Assembly (NCBI GenBank): GCA_949152475.1
Contig: OX424561.1
Location: 4,402,001-4,466,000 of the forward strand
DNA length: 64,000 nucleotides
DNA from: Terebella lapidaria
Lineage: Eukaryota > Annelida > Polychaeta > Terebellida > Terebellidae
Direction of reading: 5' to 3'
Every line of letters begins with the position of its first letter. Position 1 is the stretch's first letter. Below are positions 19,576-30,012 of the stretch, one piece after another. The position numbers and the translations under genes were made by a program. The notes beneath the pieces were generated by a model. That model was not told the origin of the DNA. It saw only the letters and a list, made by a program, of their open reading frames with translations, and did not search any database.

Positions 19576-22500
19576 TCATACATATTTGACTACCTTCGAG
19601 TGTCGTCTGATCTTTGGCAAGGGTGTGTTATCGACTATGACCTTATTGGCAGAACGCTTGCCTCGTATATTGCCTTTGGGCATGATGGAAAGTGCCAAGG
19701 TCCTCTGTAGACGAAGTTTGTTTTCTTGATAGCTGTGGAATTATTTTATTTTGTTTCAAATACACGTGTTTATTGCAAAAACAACACATCTGATTCAAAC
19801 ATAAACCATCTGAATTTGTTTATTTCACGATAATATTCACCCGAAAGTCCACAAAGTTGGGTTTTCTGCACGAACGCCGAGACTGCGATGCCGACCAAAA
19901 TGTTCCTCCAGTGGATCCTGGCAGAACCGATTTGTGAGAACCACTTTCACTCCAGATTGAAGCAAGTACCGGGTCGCTTCAATAACTGATTTCACTGTTG
20001 AAAGACAAACATATATGTGAGAGGACATCTTCAAAGTTTGGATTTTGGACACATTTTTTTTCAAAACTAGAATACAGCTTACACAAATGCAAGTATTGAT
20101 CTCAATTCATAGGCTACAATTGCAAGTGCACAATGTTACCAAACATAACTCACATGCAATGTGTGTGTTTCTGGAAACTACAATATTTTACTGCTAGGTT
20201 TGTCGTTAAACTAGATGCTCTTCGGTTGCCGAAGACCGAGTGGGTGTATCCCTTTATTGCCCCATCATCTCTGTCACCCGAAATACGTTCATACAGACAA
20301 AATGTAAAGTCCAGTGCATCAATGTTATATACATATACTTTTCACCTGTAGTTTTCAGGCCTTCATAAGTCTGATCAGTTAGGAACATTTTCTTCCTTTC
20401 TGCTGAAGTGAATCCCTCTCTTGCGTCGGTAGCTGCCCTCCAGTTTTCCAGGTACCCCAGGAAGTCCTCGGCCAGAAACTACCACACAGACAATTACATG
20501 CATTACGCTTTTGGAGGAAATACATTTCCAGTGAATGATAGCAGCAAATACATCATAAACATTGATTTCAAGGTTCATCAAGTGCCTTTCTATGAATACT
20601 TACCCTGAACCTGTCGTCATCAGTACTGGTGTATGGAGCCAAATATTTATTGTTCTTCCTGGTTCCCTCTTGCATTGACCTGCAATTTCAGAAATTCATA
20701 CAATGTTCATGACAAAAAAACAGGCCAAAAACCATAATCCATGTCAAAGTTGACACTGAAACAAAAATCACCTTGTGTTGAGACAGTCAAAAAACTTGTC
20801 CATCAGCAAAATAAACTTTGAAGTTTCTTTGCAATCATCTCCTCCAAAGGTTCGCATCACTGATCCTACAGAATTGCTCAGGACCTTAAAGAAAATTCTC
20901 AATTGAGCAGTGTGTACTTGTGTATTTGATTGATTTTTTAAACAATAAATAACTGTCATCTATTTTAGTGACAGCTATATATATATATATATTCGTCAAT
21001 TAGGCCTACATAAAAAAGTTAATGAATATATTCACTAGGCTACCTGCGCAGCAAGGTATACCCTCATGACAGACTGTGGGGTTAGGTACACATGTTCTGC
21101 AGTCAATTTTGTCCGGGTTATCTCCCTTGCGGCGTCTTGTTGATAAAGACGAACAACATGGGTCCACAGGATGTCTTGGTCGTTGTTCTATAAATAAATA
21201 AAAACCATACATTCAATGATAAATCAGTAGAATTAGGCCGGTACCAAAGAATATGACCAAACAGACTGAATCTGTTAATATTGTATTTCAAAACTATTTT
21301 ACACACCCATAAGCGCTTAGTGTTTTTTCCGAAACCGGAACTGGACATATTGTTCCTCACTGTTTTCACCAAATGAGGAGCATCGCTGAAGAAGAAGATA
21401 TTTCTTTCAGGGTCGAACAAGTTTGGCGTCTTGTATCCACTGACTCCATGTAGACGAATCAGTCGCTGGTTACAGCTAGCCTTGTCACTTGTTGAGGCAA
21501 TGACCTAAATAATCAACAAAACAAATTTGGTGTATTATTTTAACTAAATAGTTAACATTTTCTTGACATAACATGAAGAACGCATAGATGTAGTCTGTTT
21601 ATTGCCAGGAAAACTAACCTTCAAATCACAGACGCATTCTAGCAATCCAATGGCCCGCCACAATAATGTGAACATCTCGTCCGCTGTTGCAGTCCTTGTG
21701 GGAAAGTATCCAAGACTAGATTTGATGTTGGACGTAATCCCAACTGCCATGAATACCAGTGCATGAGTTGCTAGGTGGCCATCATTGGAAGACTTGTCAT
21801 TCCAACAAGAACTGTCGATGAATCCCACAAGTTCGCCAGTTGTGCGATCGTAGACGAGGTCAGATTTTATGGAAATCTCGTCGTGCATCAAGCACACCCA
21901 TCGTTCCTCTGGATTAAGGTTCTCGGTCATCTTCTTCAACTCCAGGAAAACTTCAAGTTGGAAACCAGATGACGGGTGAAGGACATTGGTATAATCACGA
22001 AGGGTTGATTCAGTGGGCAGACGAATGACGCCTACTTGACGCAGAGATCTATAGGTGGACGGACTCTGGCTGTGCAGAAGGATGGCAAACCGCACCATCA
22101 TCGGATGCCATCTCATACCTCCCGCTTTTCTTGAGAAAGCCTTCTTCTGTTCACTCCAGAACATCTCGATGAAAGAGTCCTTTTCAGTTTCTTCCATGAT
22201 AGCACTTAATCTGTTGTGGGCAGTTTCAGATACTTCAACATGTTCCTGTTTCAGCTGAGAGCGAACCTCTTGGAGCTGCTTCACAGCACGTGCTTTCTCC
22301 AGCCTCTCAAGCTTCAAGGCATTAGCGATGCGAGTCCTCGACACCCTAGACAGCGGCGCATACGTCCTTAGGTCCTTCGCTTCTGAGGAAACACGTCGCA
22401 GATGTTTCTTCAAGACAAGTGTCTTACAGTAGGCACACTCAGAACAGAGTTCTCCAGTCTCTATACTCTCCAGACACGAGTGGGAGCGAATCGTGGTAGA

Positions 22501-25185
22501 GCACGTCATGCCGTTGGTACCTTTCTGATATGTGACATGAAGGAAGTACTTGGGCGAGTCAGCCTGACTGTTGTCCTCTGAACTGCTCCTCTGTGGTGGT
22601 GGTAGTTCTGCATACCGCTGCAGCTTGGGATCAGTGATTCCGGGACAGGGTATAAGCACAGGGACCTTCGGTTCATCGATGGTCTCCGGGACATGACGAT
22701 CAACCTGTGACGAAGTAGGAAGTAAAAAAAAAAACTCCGTTCAGAAAAAAATACAAAATTCATCATGTCATGTCACCAATGTGCTTTCGTTATTATCAAC
22801 TGCTGACGACACTGATGAGAAAATCCTCTTGGATTATACGCGCACATGTATTTTTGGAAAGATGAAAAAAATTGTGTAATGGCATTAAACAGCATTTGAT
22901 CAATCACCTAAATGGAAACAAAATCACTGAAAGATAAACATCAACAAATTTTGTGGAACCTGTAACTCTGTAACTGAAATAAGTTAGGCGTTCTATAAGT
23001 TTAAGGACAAATGAAGTCCCCAACATTTTGAAAATAAAACAAACTTATGCATAGCACTCTAGGTGCTGTAGCTAACTGGACACAACAGACCAATACATGT
23101 AAATTTCATATCAGTAGACAATAAGGTAAAATCATAGTCTTCATTTAACAAAGTTATATCCATGTGCACACGCAACTCCTACAAAGGTACTAGATACCAA
23201 GGCCTAAAGATGCCTTGGAGGCATTACGATGTAGAGACTAATCTATAACATTTATAATAATATCATGAATATGCTTGCCACGAACGGCATCCGTTTTTGA
23301 GATACCTAACAAACGAACAAACTCAAAACACAATTTCGGGTCCGAGAAATTCGGGACCGTTTCCGAGATATCAACAAAAACCAAAAAACTTCCAGGTCAA
23401 ATCCAAGTTCATCCTCAATACCCAGAAGACATGTTTGTCAAGGGCGACGAGTTCGAAAATAACGTCCGTTTCGCTGCACCATTTCCGAGATACTGGTATT
23501 GACGAAAATGAAAAATGCTGACTCAGCGAAAAAAATTATGCTGGGCTCACTCTAGCTGATCGCACTGTAGCATTTTGCTAATCAAAGGCACAAAATGCTA
23601 AACAGAAATAGCTTGCTATCGCACAATTTACTGAAGTGTAATTGGCATTGTCATAAAGAATTATACTTTTTCATAATAATTAATAATCTGAGTCTTGCAT
23701 TTCTTTCAATCATCATAATCATTGAATTACTTTCGTCAGTTATTGAATAGTTCTTCCTACGATGTGGTATATACATGCAGGAATTTTTGCTAAAAGAAAT
23801 TATAAAATGCTAAAAGAAATTTGAAGTCTTTAGCAGTTTTTGAGAAGCAAAATTTGTCACTAGAGTGAGCCCAGTTATGGTCAAGGTCAAAGGTCATCCA
23901 TAATACCCCTTAGACAAGTTTGTCTATAGCGACGAGTCTGAACATAAAGTTCATTTCGCTCTACGACGCACTGTTTATGAGATATGCAGGAAACATCAAA
24001 GATAACTTGGCGAAAACTCTCCCGACCTCTAGGTCGAAGGTCGTTTGATGGATTGATCTCAAAATCAATAGGGTTCTTTCCCAATATTCAATAGGGTTCT
24101 TCCCAGTTGGTATATGAACCTCCTCAAGCTCCATTTCATCCTCATGGACCTCACGAAGCTCGGACCCAGCCGAAGAACAATAGGGTCCTTCCACATAATA
24201 TGTAAACATTTGGCGAAGATACATGGAGGCAAACTAAAGTTATCGGTCGGAAACCAAAACGGCAGGAAAAAAAATTCTGCTAAAACCATAAAGGCATTTC
24301 TTCCGAATGCCTCAAAAAACTAAACTGACAATGAATCATCGGAACATAGATCGGGTAAACTGAAAACGTTCTGCCTATTTTTATCGTGCATGTCATGTAC
24401 ATGTCTTAAATGTACAGGGAAATTCACTGAACAGATTTTGAGCGACATTACTTTTGAACCAAAGTTCCATTAGGGTAAAAAAAGGAAGACACAGGGGCTT
24501 CGCAAACACAGACACATGTGTCAATCCATCCCAATAGCTCTAAAGTTTTCAGCAACATCAACCAACCAACAGCCAACATCAAACTTCCAATTCTTTATAT
24601 AGTCTCACAGGAGGCTTCCTGGGTGGTGGTTTTGGTGTTTCAATAGATTTCTTTTCCATAAATCTAGTTGGTAGGCTACCAACAATCAACTGCCTGCGTC
24701 CACTTGGTTCTATTTTTACATTTGAACATTTTTAGGTAAATATGTAGCTTCAAGTTCATGAGATATATCTTCAAAACGCAGTGAATTTTCAATGAGCGCC
24801 ATGCTTGAAATTTGATTCCACTATTTGGATACCCATACTGTCTGGCAGGATACTTACGAACAAGAAAACAAGAATCTTCAAAATGGCGTGAGCAAATGAA
24901 AGCTGATCCTGGCTTGAACCCTTTGTCACATCTCGCCACTTTCGCCACCATGGCAGTATGCCAGTCACGATCAGTCACTGTAGATGAAGAAAAAAATAAT
25001 ATAAAATAGGCATTTACAAGCATTACATCTTGGAACAAATTTTGATTTATGAATGAGTTCCACTTCACAGTTCATCTCAAACATTTGAAAATGTACTAAC
25101 GTTTGTTTGGAATGCGATGAAATGACAGTCCACGACATCGCTTTTGTGTTGCACTGCAGCCGACCATGCAACAAAACTTAGTCAT
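19576..25185 (-). CDS. THAP domain P-element transposase (796 aa, 11 exons)
   Basis: It binds the element ends and catalyses excision and insertion. Exons on -: 25101-25185, 24858-24977, 24585-24709, 21619-22704, 21307-21504, 21044-21187, 20772-20884, 20604-20679, 20346-20478, 19841-19994 and 19576-19732. They total 2391 nt with all phases compatible. The N-terminal C2CH THAP finger shows [24 protein letters not shown] and the SLPTRF box, and is followed by a Pro-rich linker. A coiled-coil-like basic stretch precedes the split RNase H-fold domain, with candidate acidic residues in [37 protein letters not shown] and [11 protein letters not shown]. The C-terminus has [11 protein letters not shown]. 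The exon 3 donor (GTTTGA) is weak and is the least certain junction. Domain order and length fit an intact P-type enzyme. GTP dependence is known for Drosophila P but not shown here. Confidence 0.9.
23190..24312 (-). mobile_element. Helitron-like non-autonomous repeat, family A, copy in P transposase intron
   Basis: Reading on -, it starts with GAGGCATTCGG...GAAATGCC, a terminal hairpin. It contains the CTCGGAAACGG and TGACC-type repeat motifs in low copy, and ends AAGGC-ATCTTTAG-GCCTT followed by CTAG. The same ends bound the longer copy at 31522-35620. It has no coding capacity. Confidence 0.65.
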
Positions 25186-25801
25186 GTCTCGGACTTGCAG
25201 AATCCCCACACCTTATGAGGAAAAGATATAGTTTTAAAGAATATTTGTCATTGGTTTTATACATTACACACTCATCACGATATTAACCCTCAATAAATAG
25301 GGACAAATGGTTCAACATCAAGTGTCAGCCCAAACCATGCTCAAGATCCACAACCAATTTAGGGGCAACCCTTGGGCTGATATTTATCTTTTATTCCAGC
25401 ATGTGAGCCTGAATTGACAATAATCATGAATCTAAGGTCATCAGCTGGTCATACATTTAATATATAGAGCCGATGTGAAATGCCGTGCCACTGAGGTACG
25501 ACCGTGCGACACTGCGAGTACTTACCATGAGTCTAGACCACACGATGATCTAGTCGGGCGAGTTGAATTGATTTAAAAAAAAAAAAGGTTACTAGTGTAT
25601 GAAGAAGTTTTCGAATATACGCTAGACTATTTTAGAATTTGTTATTCACTACTTACCAGGATCTTCTATCGTTTAAACTGAAGAAATCTCTGTACACTAC
25701 ACTGTGTTGTGTCCGTTGACAAACTGTCAAAACAAGCGGAAGTTAGCGATACCTCTTCCCCCTCGCGCATGCGCGCCGCAAGCTAACCCCGCGAAATTCA
25801 A

Positions 25802-25831
25802 AGTTGGCGGTCCATGGGTTATATGTCTATG
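25802..25831 (-). repeat. P element right terminal inverted repeat
   Basis: 30 bp, reverse complement of 17002-17031. It is followed by the target duplication AGAAAAAC. Confidence 0.92.
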
Positions 25832-25839
25832 AGAAAAAC
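25832..25839 (+). repeat. 8-bp target-site duplication, right copy
   Basis: AGAAAAAC, identical to 16994-17001. Confidence 0.85.
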
Positions 25840-26004
25840 GTTATGACATCACTTGCAAAGCATCTATACGATCGTTGATTGTACGGTAACCTAAAAAGTC
25901 CAAAAGGCGGTTCAGCAAAGAAGTGACGATGGTACAGTGGGATGCGTGTCCCATTACAATGGCTAACCAGACCGCTTTCTATGCGCGCGCGATAGCTGAG
26001 GGAT

Positions 26005-27175
26005 CATTCATTTTCGGGGACTGGACAACTCGGCTCAGGGACAACTCGGCCAGGACAGCTCGGCCCAGGCTGGACAACTCGGCCAGGACAAGTCGGCCCA
26101 GCTCGTCCCGCTGATTGGACAACTCGGCTCGCTGATTGTACGGCTGATCGGACACGGCTCAGGGGTCGCAGTGGGGGGCGGGCCATAAGTGTTCAGTGGA
26201 CTGGGCAATACGACTGAATTGCATATTATTTCAAGGCACCTATGAGACTACTGGAAATTACTGAATGACTTTGCTAGGCAATACGACTGAATTGCAATCA
26301 TGACTGCATCTGACAGATTATTTCAAAGCACTACTAGTATATACTTGAAATTACTGAATGACTTTTGACTTCTATGCTTATTGAAATTTAGTATTATGCT
26401 CCTATTTGTGCTGCTATGCTTTACAAGCCGAACGCAGGATATCTGACAGATTATTTCGAAGCACCTATATACTTGAAATTACTGAATGACTTTTGACTTC
26501 TATGCTTACTTGAAATTTAGTACTATGCTCCTATTTGTGCTGCTATGCTTTACAAGCCGAACGCAGGATATAGTTTTTTTTTACTCAAACATAATGAATA
26601 CACGACAATCAAGTCAATGCTTCATATGACATAATTTATTGAAGGCATTTACGTTATTTTTTTATAACCACACTAGACATTTATACACAATCTTTATGTT
26701 TGGTTTTTTTAAAACTTTTTGACAACGTATGCTGTTTGGCATGGAATCTGATTATGAAATTGATAGGTCGGTCCTTGTATTTATATGCACCGTTTTCTTT
26801 ACACAGACACGTCAGTATATTTGGGTTAGGAGGTGGCGAGTTGATTCCCATTGTGTTCAATAGAGTTCGTAAATTTGCTCATCCTATACAACATCTACTT
26901 GTCAATCGGTGTCAACCGGCAATGGAGACAATAGTCAGATTGCAGACTACTTGATTACTACCAGTGCGCACAAGTGTGTAAGCTCCACTGTTCACAGACT
27001 TCGCTGTGTAAGGTGAAATATGCGCGTAACATCGCGGTCCGAGCTTATGTTAGCGGCGGGCCGACTTGTCTCATCAGCCCGGGCCGAGTTGTCCAATGCA
27101 ATTGGCCGAGCTGTCTTTTCCGGGCCGACTTGTCCAGGTCCGAGTTGTCTTTGGGCCGAGCTCTCATGCAGTCTT
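26005..27175. repeat. Foldback-like pair of GGACAACTCGGCC arrays
   Basis: The left arm (about 26025-26160) holds several degenerate copies of GGACAACTCGGCC. The right arm (about 27055-27165) holds the inverted form GGCCGAGTTGTCC. The two arms surround about 0.9 kb of AT-rich sequence, which includes a two-copy direct repeat. This suggests a foldback or MITE-type element. I see no gene. Confidence 0.5.
26308..26575 (+). repeat. Two-copy direct repeat, about 134 bp
   Basis: The block starting ATCTGACAGATTATTTC and ending AAGCCGAACGCAGGATAT occurs twice with few differences. Partial related copies (GGCAATACGACTGAATTGCA) precede it at about 26203 and 26278. Confidence 0.7.
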
Positions 27176-27714
27176 CATTTTCTTAGAGTGATTGAACGCC
27201 TTGCTTCGGAGGACGAAGATTTTGCAGAAAATGACGAGAATAAACTGTAAATGTGAAACAACAAATGGTAATTACATACAGAAGAATTTAGACCATATAA
27301 AGGACAATAGAACATACTTTTCCGAACTAAGAGCCATGAATTAGAAAACATATGCGAAGATATGCGAGACATTATGAAGCGCTTAAAGGGCTTCGGCTTT
27401 GAAATCTCAACTTCGACTTCACAATCTTCGGCTTGGCCTTCGCATTCGCATACTTTTAACGGGACACTAGATTCGAAGCACGAGGCACGCGTCCCAAGGC
27501 AAGTTTATCAAATCGGCCTCAACATTCTACACCATAATTCAACATAACTCAATCAGCTTCAATAGGACGGGTCGTCGTCGCAGATGTTTGATAGACTAGT
27601 GAATAGAATCTAGACATATTTAGTGCTGTAAGGTGTAGACATTGCATGTATCTTTCATATTTTGGTACGTTTTGTTGTGCGCCACGTGCACTGTACTGGT
27701 TCCTATCATCATTT

Positions 27715-28520
27715 TGTGAGGCTGGTCCCACTAGGACCTGGCTCACTTTGTGAGGCTGGTCCCACGAGGACAAGGCGAACTTTGTGAGGCCAGTCCCACT
27801 AGGACAAGGCGAACTTTGTGAGGCCAGTCCCACTAGGACAACGCTAACTTTGTGAGGCTGGTCCCACAAGAACATTGCTCGTTCAGTGAGGCTGTTCCCA
27901 CTAGGACAAGCTCACTTTGTGAGGCCAGTCCGGCTAGGACAAGGCGAACTTTGTGAGGCTGATCCCACTAGGACATGCCTCTCTTTGTGATGCTGGTCCC
28001 ACTAGCACAAGCTCACTTTGTGAGGCTTATCCCACTAGGACACGGCTCACTTTGTGAGGCTGGTCTCACTATGCACAGCTCACTTTGAGAGTCCGGTCCC
28101 ATTGTACATGGCTCACTTCATGAGGACGACCCCACTATGACATGGCTCACTTTGTGAGGCTAGTCCCAGGACGGTCCCACTAGGACAAGACTCACTTTGT
28201 GAGGCCAGTCACACTGTACACTGCTCACTTTGTGAGGCTGATCCCACTAGGACACGGCTCACTGTGTTGAGGCTGGTCCAACTATGACAAGGCTCACTTT
28301 GTGAGGCCGGTCCCACTGTACACGGCTCACTGTGTGAGGCAGATCCCACTATGCAAGACTCACTTTGAGAGTCCGGTGCCACTGTACATAGCTCACTTTA
28401 TGAGGACGATCCCACTATTCCATGGCTCACCCATGGTACCACTAGCACAAGCTCACTTTGTGAGGCTGGCCCCACTAGGACAAGCTCCCTTTGTGAGGAT
28501 GGTTCTACTAGGACAATGCT
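27715..28520. repeat. Minisatellite, 38-40 bp unit (TTTGTGAGGCTGGTCCCACTAG)
   Basis: About twenty degenerate units each contain CTCACTTTGTGAGG, itself a short palindrome, and TCCCACTAGGACA. Long open frames on both strands here come from the repeat and are not genes. Confidence 0.8.
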
Positions 28521-28529
28521 CACACATCT

Positions 28530-29160
28530 GTGCTGGTCATCTTCAAGAGTGGTACTGGCACATAAGCAGATGGACCTGTTTCTACCAAAATACACCCACC
28601 ATGTGAGAGATAGTCAGGAGTCACGGAGGTGACATGACATGTCTTAAATACGTAGGGTGTCTCAAAACGGGGTTGTACACAGCGGAAACAAACTCCACAG
28701 TCGCAGTCATAGCTGGCGTGCCTGATGTAGGTCATCTTGCTGACTAAGAGGGTGCATGTAAGTCATGGTGGGCCGGATGGCATAGGCCTGTATACTCACA
28801 GCGTATACCCCACAGTCAGAGCCACAGGCAACTGCCCCGAAGCCAATACTTCGTGCTGGTCATCTCAAAGAGTGGTGCTGGCACATATATATAAGCAGAT
28901 GGGCCTGTTCCTACCAACGCACACCCACCTTGAGGGTCATAGTCGGGAGGCCCGTAGGTGAGGTACCTTGTGGTTGTTCATGTGGTGGGGTGTCCCAATA
29001 TGGGGCTGTACATACTGCGGGAACATAGAATCTACTCCACAGTCACAGTCATACGTGTAGCTGCCGTGCCAGACGCAGGCCATCTTGCTGGCCAAGAGGG
29101 TACATATAAGTCGTGGAGGGCTGGATGGCATAGACCTGTATACTGAGAGCATAGCCTACC
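28530..29160. repeat. Duplicated block of about 310 bp
   Basis: Sequence around 28540-28800 (GCTGGTCATCTTCAAGAGTG ... CATCTTGCTG) recurs with changes at about 28855-29150. It follows directly after the minisatellite. No coding signal. Confidence 0.6.
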
Positions 29161-30012
29161 TTACTAGTCAGAACCACAGCCAGCTGTCCCGAATGCAACG
29201 CAGCTGTACTACAGGCTGTAAAGATGCGTTACGTGAGCTGTGCTGATGGTGTCTTAGAGACCGGTTGAGGTGCAGGAGAGTGTTCTGCACTTTCCGATGC
29301 ACTCCGAGTGTTCCTCCAGACAAACACAAGTCCAGAGAAGGCCAAAGGGTTCCGGCTGGTTTGGTATAGAACTACACAGAGAGTTAAACTTTTCATTCCC
29401 TGGGTGGTCATCATCTGCCAGTCGTTCGTACCAGGACCGGTGACCTTCAAATGGGTCTGGGGTTACCCATGAACTGACCATCCGCTGCTTCCTGGAGGAA
29501 ACTGAAGGTAAATTGTAGGAGCTAGTTCTGGCTCAGTCGTGACTCACGAAAGTTTTCCCTGCTGGTCACCACACTCATCTGAGAACCAGTTGATCTTTGA
29601 TGTGTCTGAATAATACACATATAGAATCTACAGTTGTAAAATACACCTCCGCAATTATCTGAATTACTAGTGACAAAGCTTGAAACTTTCTCAGGGTCTT
29701 ATGGCACCCCCAACCCCTACGCCCTAGACGTGTACGCTTACTCGCGGTTGTCCATAATTTGTCCATACAGGTCCAAGCACCTGTATATGGAAAACATCAC
29801 TGACACTTGTACATGTATATATCGTGGAATGCCATTTTCAGGAATCAGAGAGCACCAGTCAATAAATGATCCCTCTTTAATGATCTATGGGTCGAACTGT
29901 CAGCGGAGCGTTCAAGTCAATCCTCCATATTTCGTTGCATTTGCAAACTCATTGTGAAGGAACTGTCAAACATTTTAAATATTCGACCATTCTCAACATA
30001 TATGCACAGAAT
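29161..30012 (+). other. Spacer upstream of the proteasome alpha-3 gene
   Basis: No gene is recognised between the duplicated blocks and the PSMA3 start codon. The PSMA3 promoter and 5' UTR should lie in the right part, but no TATA box or other landmark is convincing. Confidence 0.5.

Larger units (their letters stand above)
17002..25831. mobile_element. P-superfamily DNA transposon with two convergent genes (8830 bp)
   Basis: A cut-and-paste transposon of the P superfamily. The ends are perfect 30-bp inverted repeats starting CATAGACATATAACCC (17002-17031 and 25802-25831) and flanked by the 8-bp duplication AGAAAAAC. An 8-bp duplication and CA-starting repeats of about 31 bp are typical of P elements. 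On -, eleven exons encode a 796-aa THAP plus P-type transposase with no broken frame. On +, four exons encode a 316-aa protein of unknown function. Each gene starts towards its own end of the element and the two meet tail to tail near 19.5 kb. A non-autonomous repeat (23190-24312) is nested in transposase intron 3. The intact ends, target duplication and frames suggest a recent, possibly active copy. Confidence 0.92.
16862..25876. repeat. Small MITE split by the P element
   Basis: 16862-17001 and 25840-25876 together form one short inverted-repeat element. The left end CAACAATAGCTATAGATGC and the reverse complement of the right end (CAACGATCGTATAGATGC) match over about 34 bp, through TTTGC to TGACRTCA. 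The core at 16888-16983 is homologous to the copy at 4516-4609. The P element inserted inside it, duplicating AGAAAAAC. Confidence 0.6.

Noticed and set aside
19837..19841. Ending the transposase at the TGA at 19837
   Set aside because: A GTGAAT donor precedes the stop codon, and splicing to 19732 adds [10 protein letters not shown]...VDNTPLPK, which fits the family. The stop is intronic.
27715..28520. CRISPR-like appearance of regularly repeated units
   Set aside because: There are no unique spacers between repeats, units degrade gradually, no cas genes occur, and the genome is eukaryotic. It is a minisatellite.
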